Below, piece by piece: positions 25,703-33,520 of a stretch of DNA of 40,348 nucleotides (position 1 is its first letter; each line of letters opens with the position of its first letter). The notes beneath the pieces are model-generated. The model had not been told where the DNA came from. It ran no database searches and saw only the letters and a list, made by a program, of their open reading frames with translations. A program made the position numbers and the translations under genes. Origin of the DNA: Magnetococcales bacterium HA3dbin3 (lineage in GTDB: Bacteria; Pseudomonadota; Magnetococcia; Magnetococcales; DC0425bin3); contig PEAJ01000004.1 in assembly GCA_002753495.1 (NCBI GenBank), positions 1 to 40,348 of the forward strand, in the 5' to 3' direction.

Positions 25703-28700
25703 TCACGGTGATCCCGATCCGCTCAATCTTGTTCGTGCCTCGGCAAAGCGCAGTTGCGTGATCGCCTGGGCGATCTCTTCCACCTTCGCCGCGTCCATCC
25801 GGGAACACAGTCCGGGTTTCAACGCCGCGAACAGGGGCAGCGCGTCGCAACTCTGCTCGTCGAGCGCCACCAGCAGGGCTTCCAGTGTCGCCGGTTCCGC
25901 GACGACGCCCGCCGCTGCCTCTCCGGCATCGGATAGCGTGGGGTTGGTCGGTTGCTCCAGATGTGGCGCACAGGCCTGAACCAACGTTGCCATGGCCACG
26001 TCAAGCTCGGCCAGCCGGTGGTCGGCGATCCCGCGCTCCGGTGTGACGCGCAGGGTCGTTTCCAGCTCTCCGGCCAGGGCGTGCAGGGCTGATGCCCCGG
26101 CGTTGCCCGCTACCCCGCGCAACTTGTGCAGCCGCATGGCGGCCTCCGGGATCTCCCCGCGCGCCAGTTCCGCCGCCACATCTCGTGCTACCTCTTGGAA
26201 CTCATCGCACAGGCGATCGAGGATGGAGAGGAACAAAGTCCGATCGCCACCCAGCCGCGCGCGTGCCTCCTGGCCATCGATGCCGGGCAGCTCTGGCCAG
26301 GGGTCGACGGAAACGCAACCAGGCAACACCTCCCCTCCTCCCGCCGGGGTTGTCTCCCCCCGCGGCCCCGCCCAGTGGCGCACGCAGCGTATCATCTTCT
26401 CGACGTCGAATGGCTTGGCGATGAAATCGTTCATCCCGGCGTCCAATGCCCGTTGCCGTTCGCTGTCCAGTGCCCCGGCGGTCAGGGCAATGACAGGCAG
26501 CTCCCGCAGGTGCAAATCCTCCCGGATCGCCTGTACCGCGCGGTTGCCATCCATGACCGGCATCTGCACATCCATCAACACCACCTCATACGCCTCCGGA
26601 TCGTGCCGCAACAGATCCAACGCCTCCAGACCTTGCGTGGCGGTGGCGACAACCGCCCCTTCCAGCTCCAGAAGGCGCCGGGCCACGTCCAGGTTGATGT
26701 CGCTGTCATCCACCACCAGAACCCTGACCCCACCCAACCGGCGCTGTCCCTGACCCGGCTGCCCCACAGCCACCAACCCGTCGCAATGACCTTCGCGCTT
26801 GGCCCTGGCGTAGGTGACCGCATTAAGCAGAGATGACGCCGTCACCGGTTTGGTCAGAATCCCGTCGAGCAGTGCCGCCTCCGGTGCCTGGCGCAGCTCG
26901 TCCTGACTGTGCGCCGTCACCATCAGGATGATCGGGGCCTCCGGACAGTCGGGATCGTTCATCAAGGCCTTGCTGGTGGCCAGGCCATCCAGCTCCGGCA
27001 TCTTCCAGTCCAGCAGGAGGATATCGTAGTCATGCAGCACCCTCAGCCGGTCCAGGACCTCCCGACCCGACACCACGACCTCCGGATGCCAACCCAGGGA
27101 TTGGACGGTAGTCGCCAATACCGCTCGCTGTAAATCGTGATCATCGGCAATGAGGACGCGCACCACGGGGGAGACGCTCGCGTTATCATGCTCCACAATC
27201 ACCTCAAACGGGGCTGAAACCCAGAACTCGCTGCCCACCCCGGGCGTGCTGTTCACCCCCAACTCCCCGCCCATCAACTCCACCAGCCGTTTGGAGATGG
27301 CCAAGCCGAGTCCGGCACCGCCGAACCGGCGTGTGATCGACCCGTCGGCCTGGGTGAACGGCGTGAACAGACACGCCACCGCCTCCGGCGCAATGCCGAT
27401 GCCTGTGTCCTTGACGCTGAAATGCAGCCGGACATGCCGCGACCTCTGCTCCAACCGACGCACCTGAAGCGCCACGTGCCCGTTTTCGGTGAACTTGATG
27501 GCGTTGCCTACCAGGTTGGTCAGCACCTGGGTCAGGTGTTGACCATCTCCTCGCAACATCTCCGGCAGATCCGGCTCCCGGCCGATGATCAGCTCCAGTT
27601 TTTTGTTTCCAGCATTGCCTGCCATCAGGGTGGCCAGGTCATCCAGGAGCTGCCCAAGATTGAAGTCCGCATGGTGCAGCTCCATGCGTCCGGCCTCGAT
27701 GCGGGAAAAATCCAGGACATCGTTGATGATGCCGAGCAACGATCGGCCCGCGCCCTGGATCTTGGTCACGAACGCGCGCTGTTCCCCGTTCAGCGGTGTG
27801 GTGGTCAGCAGATGGGACAATCCCAGGATGGCGTTCATGGGGGTGCGGATCTCATGGCTCATGTTGGCCAAAAAGGCGCTTTTGGCCGCGCTGGCGGCAA
27901 TGGCCTTGGCTGCCTGCTCTTCCAGCCCGGCATTGAGCAGCAGCACCTGCTGGGTGCGTTCTGCTACCAGCGACTCCAGCTCCTGCTGGTGACGAGCCAC
28001 GGCATTTTCCATCTGCCGGCGTTCGGTGATGTCCCGGCCGATGCCCAACACGCCGAGCACCCGGCCGTCAGCGGTACGCAAGGCAGTCTTGATGGTCTCG
28101 CGCAGGATGGGTTGCTCCTGCGCGGCGCTGGGCACCCAGGCCTCGTCGATCTGGGGCGTCGCGGTGGCCATGGCGGCGCGGTCCTTCTCCCGCAGCACCT
28201 CTGCCACCTCTGCCCCGAACAGCTCCCGGTCGATGTGGCCGATGATCTGCTCCTGCGTCCGGCCCAGGAGTCGTTCAAAGGCGATATTGCACTTCAGGTA
28301 GACCCCCGCGGGATCCTTCAGCCAGATCATTTCGGGAATAGTCTGGAGCAGGGTGTGCAGCTCCGCATACTGCTCCCTGGCGCGCAGGTGATACCGATGC
28401 AGGGTGGCCATGGCCGAACAGACGATGAGCTCATCCAGCAAATAGACCAGGTTGCCAAACACCGTGGCGGAGTGGATATCGAACAACAGCATCCGATAGG
28501 GCGGGATGTAGGAATAGGTGGCCAGGATTGCCCCCATCACCGCCGCCATCATGCCCGACCAGAATCCCCCGAAAAAGGCGGCGAGGGCGGCACCGGGAAA
28601 AAAGGTCAAAAACGGCAGGCCCAGCTCTGGTGGTCCAATCAGCTCGCGCACGACAAAGGCCAGAACCACCAGCGCCACGGCAATGCCCACCTGTCGGGCA

Positions 28701-28801
28701 AAGCCCCGGCGCGATCGCACCAGCAGGGTCTCCAGACCACCACCCAGCTGATGCAGCAACCGATCCGGAATGTCAGAGAACGTTTTCATGGCGTGATACA
28801 C
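25703..28801 (-). CDS. Hybrid sensor histidine kinase (DUF4118-PAS-HisKA-HATPase-REC-REC-Hpt)
   Basis: A 1032-residue hybrid kinase. Residues about 37-135 hold three or four helices with the PFLTFFPGAALAAFFGGFWSG signature of DUF4118, the membrane module of KdpD. A PAS domain follows (145-265, ending VLGIGRDITERRQ), then a short coiled coil, HisKA SHEIRTPMNAILGL with H316, and an ATPase domain with N-box NAIKFTEN and DTGIGI/GGAGLGLAIS. Two receivers have D598 (LLLDWKMPELD) and D744 (LMDVQMPVMDG), and a C-terminal Hpt has H892 in HKLRGVAGNAG. Translation likely starts at GTG 28801 after AGGGA; ATG 28789 is an alternative with no ribosome site. It is 24 bases downstream of the REC-GGDEF gene, a plausible phosphorelay partner. 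The signal is unknown. Confidence 0.93.
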   Translation of the reverse strand: MYHAMKTFSDIPDRLLHQLGGGLETLLVRSRRGFARQVGIAVALVVLAFVVRELIGPPELGLPFLTFFPGAALAAFFGGFWSGMMAAVMGAILATYSYIPPYRMLLFDIHSATVFGNLVYLLDELIVCSAMATLHRYHLRAREQYAELHTLLQTIPEMIWLKDPAGVYLKCNIAFERLLGRTQEQIIGHIDRELFGAEVAEVLREKDRAAMATATPQIDEAWVPSAAQEQPILRETIKTALRTADGRVLGVLGIGRDITERRQMENAVARHQQELESLVAERTQQVLLLNAGLEEQAAKAIAASAAKSAFLANMSHEIRTPMNAILGLSHLLTTTPLNGEQRAFVTKIQGAGRSLLGIINDVLDFSRIEAGRMELHHADFNLGQLLDDLATLMAGNAGNKKLELIIGREPDLPEMLRGDGQHLTQVLTNLVGNAIKFTENGHVALQVRRLEQRSRHVRLHFSVKDTGIGIAPEAVACLFTPFTQADGSITRRFGGAGLGLAISKRLVELMGGELGVNSTPGVGSEFWVSAPFEVIVEHDNASVSPVVRVLIADDHDLQRAVLATTVQSLGWHPEVVVSGREVLDRLRVLHDYDILLLDWKMPELDGLATSKALMNDPDCPEAPIILMVTAHSQDELRQAPEAALLDGILTKPVTASSLLNAVTYARAKREGHCDGLVAVGQPGQGQRRLGGVRVLVVDDSDINLDVARRLLELEGAVVATATQGLEALDLLRHDPEAYEVVLMDVQMPVMDGNRAVQAIREDLHLRELPVIALTAGALDSERQRALDAGMNDFIAKPFDVEKMIRCVRHWAGPRGETTPAGGGEVLPGCVSVDPWPELPGIDGQEARARLGGDRTLFLSILDRLCDEFQEVARDVAAELARGEIPEAAMRLHKLRGVAGNAGASALHALAGELETTLRVTPERGIADHRLAELDVAMATLVQACAPHLEQPTNPTLSDAGEAAAGVVAEPATLEALLVALDEQSCDALPLFAALKPGLCSRMDAAKVEEIAQAITQLRFAEARTRLSGSGSP

Positions 28802-28825
28802 CAGATCCCTGTCGGCGACACAGCC

Positions 28826-29812
28826 CTACAAACCGCAGGCCACCCGATTGCGTCCCGAGGTCTTGGCCAGATAAAGCCCCTGGTCGGCTGCGCGCACCAG
28901 GGCGGCGGGACCATCCATGCATTGGGTGTAGGCCACGCACTCCGGGCAGCGTATGGGCCGTTCCGGTTGATCGGTGCATGGCACCACCATACTGGCCGTC
29001 CCGACGCTGATGGTGACATACGCCGCCACCTCCGACTGCGCATGGGGGATGCCCAAGTGGCGAATGTGGGCGCAGAGGCCTTCGGCGATGACCATGGCCG
29101 CCGCCTTGTCGGTGTTGGGCAACAACACGGCAAACTCCTCGCCCCCGTAGCGGGCCGCCAGGTCCCCCGGCCGCTTGGCGGTCGCGGCCAGCACCCCGGC
29201 CACGGCTCGCAGGCACTCATCTCCGGCGGGATGGCCGTAAATGTCATTGAAGCGCTTGAAATAATCGACATCGAGCAGCAGCAGGGACAACACTTCCTGG
29301 CGGCGTGCCGCCCGTCGCCACTCCACATCCAGCGTCTCGTCGAAGGTGCGCCGGTTGGCAATGCCGGTCAGCCCGTCGGTGGCGGCCCGACGCTGCAGCA
29401 GGTCAATGTGCTGTTTGAGCAACAGGTGATTGCGCACCCTGGCTTGCACCACCGGCGGACTGAAGGGCTTGCTGATAAAATCCGTCGCCCCCAGCGACAG
29501 GGCGCGGGTTTCGTTCTCGATATTCGTGTGGCTGGTGACGAAAATGACCGGAATTCCGGCCAGACTGGCATCCGATTTGAGCGCCGCGCAGACATCGAAC
29601 CCGCTCATGCCAGGCATGTCGGCGTCGAGCAGAATGAGGTCGGGTGGCTGGGCTTGTGCCCTCCCCAGGCCATCCTCACCCGCAGTGGCAAAATAAATCC
29701 GTCCGTGCCCTTTCAGTATGGCTTGCAGCAACTGGATGGCGGACGGATCATCGTCGATGATCAGGATGCGCGGAAGCAGGGAAGACGCAGCGCTGTTTGC
29801 AAGTTCGCCCAT
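28826..29812 (-). CDS. Response regulator diguanylate cyclase (REC-GGDEF) with a four-cysteine insert
   Basis: A 328-residue PleD/WspR-like protein. The receiver (about 14-130) has acidic D20/D21/D22, phospho-acceptor D63 in LLDADMPG and K115 in SKPF. The GGDEF domain (about 145-328) has DGLTGIANRR, LLLLDVDYFKRFND, an inhibitory I-site RPGD (214-217) and an active-site GGEEF (223-227), so it should make c-di-GMP with product inhibition. Between SVGTAS and AADQGLYLAK lies an insert of about 25 residues with C279, C289, C292 and C298 (including CPEC), not usual for the family. ATG 29812 is chosen at the natural N-terminus, although its ribosome site is weak; the open frame extends 34 codons upstream. 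It forms an operon with the hybrid kinase. Confidence 0.93.
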   Translation of the reverse strand: MGELANSAASSLLPRILIIDDDPSAIQLLQAILKGHGRIYFATAGEDGLGRAQAQPPDLILLDADMPGMSGFDVCAALKSDASLAGIPVIFVTSHTNIENETRALSLGATDFISKPFSPPVVQARVRNHLLLKQHIDLLQRRAATDGLTGIANRRTFDETLDVEWRRAARRQEVLSLLLLDVDYFKRFNDIYGHPAGDECLRAVAGVLAATAKRPGDLAARYGGEEFAVLLPNTDKAAAMVIAEGLCAHIRHLGIPHAQSEVAAYVTISVGTASMVVPCTDQPERPIRCPECVAYTQCMDGPAALVRAADQGLYLAKTSGRNRVACGL

Positions 29813-30306
29813 AAGAAGATTTCCGTTCTTCAATGCAGGTGAAGAGGGGGCAGTCCACCGCTGTGCGGCTGCAACGGGGTGGGGAAACCTCAAACACCCT
29901 CGGCAACCGGTCACGACCGACAGGCCCGGTCACACCAGGATCGCAGCCCGGCCCCGCATCCGAACGAATCCGAACGATACCAGTTCCCGCAGCCGACCAC
30001 GGGAACCGCGCGCGCCTGGTTGCCGCAACATCCCGGTTGTCCACTCGTCGCCGTCAGGCCCCCGGACAGATGGGCTCAGGTACAGAAGTCGCAGGGTACG
30101 ACGCCACGCGCCAAGGTAGACCTGGCTACCAGCCGGAGGCAGCTCCCGCGCATTGAGGCGAACCCTGAATCGCAAACAAAAAACGGCCTGGAAAGTGGGA
30201 AACGGCCCTATCGTTTTCCGCAGCCATGGGGCGTGTCAATGAAAATGAGACGCAGGAGCGTATAAAATTCGGCGCAGACGGCCCGGAGTTGGTTTCCGCA
30301 CAGGCG
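29813..30306. other. Non-coding stretch, no gene recognised
   Basis: About 490 bases between the signalling operon's start and the hairpin downstream of the FAD gene. Open frames give arginine-, proline- and serine-rich translations without signatures or ribosome sites. The promoter of the REC-GGDEF/kinase operon should lie in its left part, but no convincing -35/-10 pair was found on the minus strand. Confidence 0.5.
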
Positions 30307-30337
30307 TCCGTTTTGCCTGTACGGGGGGCAAAACGGA
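30307..30337. terminator. Hairpin downstream of the FAD oxidoreductase gene
   Basis: A perfect 11-bp stem TCCGTTTTGCC (30307-30317) with GGCAAAACGGA (30327-30337) around a 9-base loop, about 70 bases past the stop of the minus-strand gene. The loop-proximal G/C and central A/T runs resemble a terminator, but no T-run follows on the minus strand. Confidence 0.4.
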
Positions 30338-30407
30338 GGTCCTCCAACTTCTCAGCGTTTCTCGTGCCTGGCAAATGCCCACTCAATGTTGCATGATTCG
30401 TTCTGTG

Positions 30408-31934
30408 TCAATACGTTAAACGAAAGTGCAGGAGAGAGTCTGGTCCAGGCTGGCCTCGGGAGGATCTTGGTTGGCCGGCAAGTTGGTCGGCAAGCTCCCC
30501 GGCTTGGCGGAAAAGATCGTGGAGATGCAGATAGGTGAAGGTGCCATTCCGGCCAAAAAGATGGAGGTTGGCAAAACCACCCAGATAGTGCCGCAAGGTG
30601 GCCAACGCCGGGGTGCTTGCAAGATCAAGGATCGGGTAGGCCTGAAGCATGCGGTGGCTGGCGGCACCGATCACGGTGCCTGCCCTGACCAGCCGCAACT
30701 CTTCCAGGTGAGCGAGCATTGTTGCCGTCAACTCTTCGGTGGTGGTGGTCCAAAGGGGATCATGCCGCTGGCAGGGGATCTCCAGGACCAAGGAACTCTT
30801 GCCGACTGGGGCCATGGCCGCGGAACGGTTTTTGGGCTCAAAGGTGCGCGTAAAAGGGATCCGTTTATCGGGAAAATAAAGGGAGCCATGGTTCGAGACC
30901 TGGTCGACATCAAGGAAGAGGGCCAACAACACCACGTGGCGAAAACGCAGGGCGCCGACAGCCGCGAGGATGGCCGCTTCCGGTGCCGGGTCAAGCATCT
31001 TGACCACGTGGGTGATCGGCAGGGTTGAAATCACCTCGCGCACCGGCTGCCGCTGCCGGCTGCCAGCGACCTCGACTGCCGTGATCCGTCCTTTCCGATG
31101 GAACAGACGGGTGACCGGTGCTGCCCGGCGCAGCCCCCAACCCGGCACGGTACCACCAGCAGAAGCCCGTTCGATCTCCCTTGCCAGGGCATGGATGAGA
31201 TCACCGATGCCACCACGGGGGTAGAGGAAGGCACCATCCAGGTGAGCGACGTGACGTCTTTTCCCCAGCAGCGCCTCCCTGACCAGACCACCGGCCGTCA
31301 AGTCCCTGATGCGAGAACCAGCCACCGCCGGCGACAAAAGATGGGCCGGAGACCCCCAAAGTTTCTCCGAATAACGACAAATAAACCTCTCGGCGATGTA
31401 TACGCCAAAGGCCGCCTCGGCCCCACTCCGGAAACTGGGAAGCGACCGGGAATCAGGCAGGGGAGGACGTTGCAGCCAGTCACGCAGGGCCCGCCACCCC
31501 GCCACCGCACCAAGATTGCCAACAAGGTTGAGGGGAGTCAGGGGAAAATTGAAACGCCGCCCCTGGTCGAGAATCTGGCTGGGCATGTGAATCCGGTTCA
31601 GTTTCCCAGGCATCAGCGCCGACAAGGCCTCTGTCACCTCCGGGTCTTTGTCGTGAAAACGATGGGCGCCGGAGTCGTAGCGAAAGGGGCCGTGCCGAAA
31701 AGTCACGGCATTGCCACCCAGGATGCGGCTCTTCTCCAGGAGCAGGCAGTGCCCCCCCCGGCGAATGAGCGACCAGGCAACCATGAGACCGGCGGCACCA
31801 CCACCCAGGATGGTGAAAGGAGGGGGGGATGCCGCGGTCACGGGGATATGAGCCGAAAAATCATGATCGTTCCTCAGGGCCTCCTGCCAATATCCATGGA
31901 GCCATGGCACAGAGAAACATGGCGACTTCTCCAC
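30408..31934 (-). CDS. FAD-dependent amine-oxidase/UDP-galactopyranose-mutase-like protein
   Basis: A 508-residue flavoprotein. ILGGGAAGLMVAW (42-54) is the FAD dinucleotide-binding motif, LLLEKSRILGGNA (64-76) supplies the ribose-binding acid and GG motif, and RYDSGAHRFHDKDPEV plus the LYFPDKRIPFTRTFEP segment recall NAD(P)-binding Rossmann/protoporphyrinogen-oxidase-like proteins of polysaccharide loci, including UDP-galactopyranose mutase relatives. The reaction is not determined: it could be a sugar mutase-like or lipid oxidoreductase activity. The likely start is GTG 31934, 27 bases after the upstream radical SAM stop; there is no clear ribosome site, and about 35 N-terminal residues precede the fold, so a later start is possible. 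Operon partner: radical SAM 31962-33161. Confidence 0.75.
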   Translation of the reverse strand: MEKSPCFSVPWLHGYWQEALRNDHDFSAHIPVTAASPPPFTILGGGAAGLMVAWSLIRRGGHCLLLEKSRILGGNAVTFRHGPFRYDSGAHRFHDKDPEVTEALSALMPGKLNRIHMPSQILDQGRRFNFPLTPLNLVGNLGAVAGWRALRDWLQRPPLPDSRSLPSFRSGAEAAFGVYIAERFICRYSEKLWGSPAHLLSPAVAGSRIRDLTAGGLVREALLGKRRHVAHLDGAFLYPRGGIGDLIHALAREIERASAGGTVPGWGLRRAAPVTRLFHRKGRITAVEVAGSRQRQPVREVISTLPITHVVKMLDPAPEAAILAAVGALRFRHVVLLALFLDVDQVSNHGSLYFPDKRIPFTRTFEPKNRSAAMAPVGKSSLVLEIPCQRHDPLWTTTTEELTATMLAHLEELRLVRAGTVIGAASHRMLQAYPILDLASTPALATLRHYLGGFANLHLFGRNGTFTYLHLHDLFRQAGELADQLAGQPRSSRGQPGPDSLLHFRLTY

Positions 31935-31961
31935 CTGGCGCCGAAGGAGAATGCCGCCCTT

Positions 31962-33161
31962 TCAGGGGTGGGACGGATCGGCGGAAGATCCCGCGCCCGC
32001 GCCAAAGGACCAGCGCCCCAGCGTCAGGTTGAGTTCCTGGTGGGAGGGGACAAAACAGGCCCGACAGGTGGTGGTCTGTGCGCGCAAGGTCGCGTAAGCC
32101 GGTGATCTCCAGATATCGACCAATCCCTGATCAAACACCGACCCGCCGGAGAGGCCCTTCTCCATGAAGGGAAGACAGGGATGAACCCGACCCTCCGGTC
32201 CGATGACCAGACTTGCATAACCGGCAAAACAGGGCCCGGGAAAGGGACGATCGGCAAAAAAATCCGGCAGGGTGTCAATCAATTCACTGGAAATATCGGT
32301 TTGACCGGCAGCTTCCCGTGTTCGGAGTATGGCCATGGCCATGCGCGCCTCCTCCTCCGTCCAACCTGGCCTCTCCCCCTTGTGGTTGCCCGCCTCCCCG
32401 GACGGGGTTGCGAAACCAAAGGTCGGGCGCACCGGCACCAGGGAAACGGTATCGGCGCCAAGTTTTTGCGCCAAGTCAAAAGTCTCCGAGAGAGTTGGCA
32501 GGGAGGGGCGGCTGATGACAGAGGCCAGAGAGAGGCGACTCCCGGCACCGGTGCGGCGCCGGGCGGCCACCAGCCATGTCAACGCCCGGCAAGCCCCGTC
32601 GAAAGCCCCCGGACCGCGCAGCCGATCGTTGGTTGCCGGGTCGGAGCTGTCAAGGGAGACGGCCACCGAGGCCGGACCGATGCGCAAAAGTTCATCGGCA
32701 ACCTGTTCGGTCATCGGCAGACCGTTGGTATTGAAATGAAACGGCAACGACAAGTCGCGGGCTGCGGAACAGAGGTCAAGGATCCAGGGCAACAACAGCG
32801 GCTCACCGCCACCGAAGGCGATGCCGCTGACACCGAGACGCTTGAGTTGGCGCAAAACATCGACCCAGGCGGCCAGATCCGCGGATCCTTTTTCCACCGC
32901 GGTTTCAGGGCGACGAATGCCGCACATGAAACAGCGCAGGTTGCAGCGAAAGGAGGGAGAGACGACGGCGACCACCGGCCCACACAGGGGGTGCCGAAGA
33001 CGCTGCGACAGAGGAATCGCCAACCCTTTCATGGCCTGCCGGATCAACCAGCCAACATGACCTTTCTTAAGGTGGAGCCAGGCGGTGTGACGGTAACGTT
33101 CGCGCATGGTTTCTCGAAACGAGGGTGTGCCGGAATTGACCATGTTACCAAGGATGCCCAT
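31962..33161 (-). CDS. Radical SAM domain protein with C-terminal cysteine cluster
   Basis: A 399-residue radical SAM protein. CNLRCFMC (C73, C77, C80) binds the 4Fe-4S cluster; FGGGEPLLL, FNTNGLPM and VSLDSSDP follow in canonical order. The C-terminal part has CFAGYASLVIGPEGRVHPC and CRACFVP, a SPASM-like layout. The N-terminal stretch RHTAWLHLKKGHVGWLIRQAMKG resembles the amphipathic leader of radical SAM proteins in lipid and polysaccharide loci. ATG 33161 is chosen with CGGGGG upstream; GTG 33176 and ATG 33143 are alternatives. It is first in a two-gene unit with the FAD protein and is transcribed divergently from the GT-C-like gene. Substrate unknown. Confidence 0.85.
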   Translation of the reverse strand: MGILGNMVNSGTPSFRETMRERYRHTAWLHLKKGHVGWLIRQAMKGLAIPLSQRLRHPLCGPVVAVVSPSFRCNLRCFMCGIRRPETAVEKGSADLAAWVDVLRQLKRLGVSGIAFGGGEPLLLPWILDLCSAARDLSLPFHFNTNGLPMTEQVADELLRIGPASVAVSLDSSDPATNDRLRGPGAFDGACRALTWLVAARRRTGAGSRLSLASVISRPSLPTLSETFDLAQKLGADTVSLVPVRPTFGFATPSGEAGNHKGERPGWTEEEARMAMAILRTREAAGQTDISSELIDTLPDFFADRPFPGPCFAGYASLVIGPEGRVHPCLPFMEKGLSGGSVFDQGLVDIWRSPAYATLRAQTTTCRACFVPSHQELNLTLGRWSFGAGAGSSADPSHP

Positions 33162-33520
33162 CCCCCGGCCGGTCACTGTACAGGCAACGGCCCCGCAAGG
33201 CCACGTCGCATGGTTTCTGTTTCGCGCGCCAGGACTCTCTCTTCACCCTGGAAGCAAATTTTTTCCGGATGATCTTTGCGCTTCGTTCCTGATACCCTCC
33301 CCTGGCAAGAATGGCCTCTCCGTTGCCTGTATCCCAACATGCACTGAAATATCCGCCCTTTCCGATAGGGCACGACCGACGGAGCGGATCACTCAGGGAT
33401 GAAACAGGCAGAGTCGGCGGAAAAACCCGGGAGGGGCTTTCCGGTTCACGTTCGCGGCACACGCGGCATGCCGATTGGAGCGTATCCGCCGCATGTCGAC
33501 ACAGGCGCGCAACAAAAACG
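33162..33520. other. Divergent intergenic region, promoters expected
   Basis: About 360 bases between the minus-strand radical SAM gene and the plus-strand GT-C-like gene. Both promoters should lie here, but no confident -35/-10 pair was found. The plus-strand frame is open throughout but arginine- and serine-rich and unlike the membrane protein that follows; it is not taken as coding. The leader element seen at 11770 and 15598 is not present. Confidence 0.45.

Noticed and set aside
27422-29842. 806-codon plus-strand open frame opposite the kinase and GGDEF genes
   Set aside because: Histidine-, glutamine- and glycine-rich shadow with no signature; it spans two well-defined genes and their gap.
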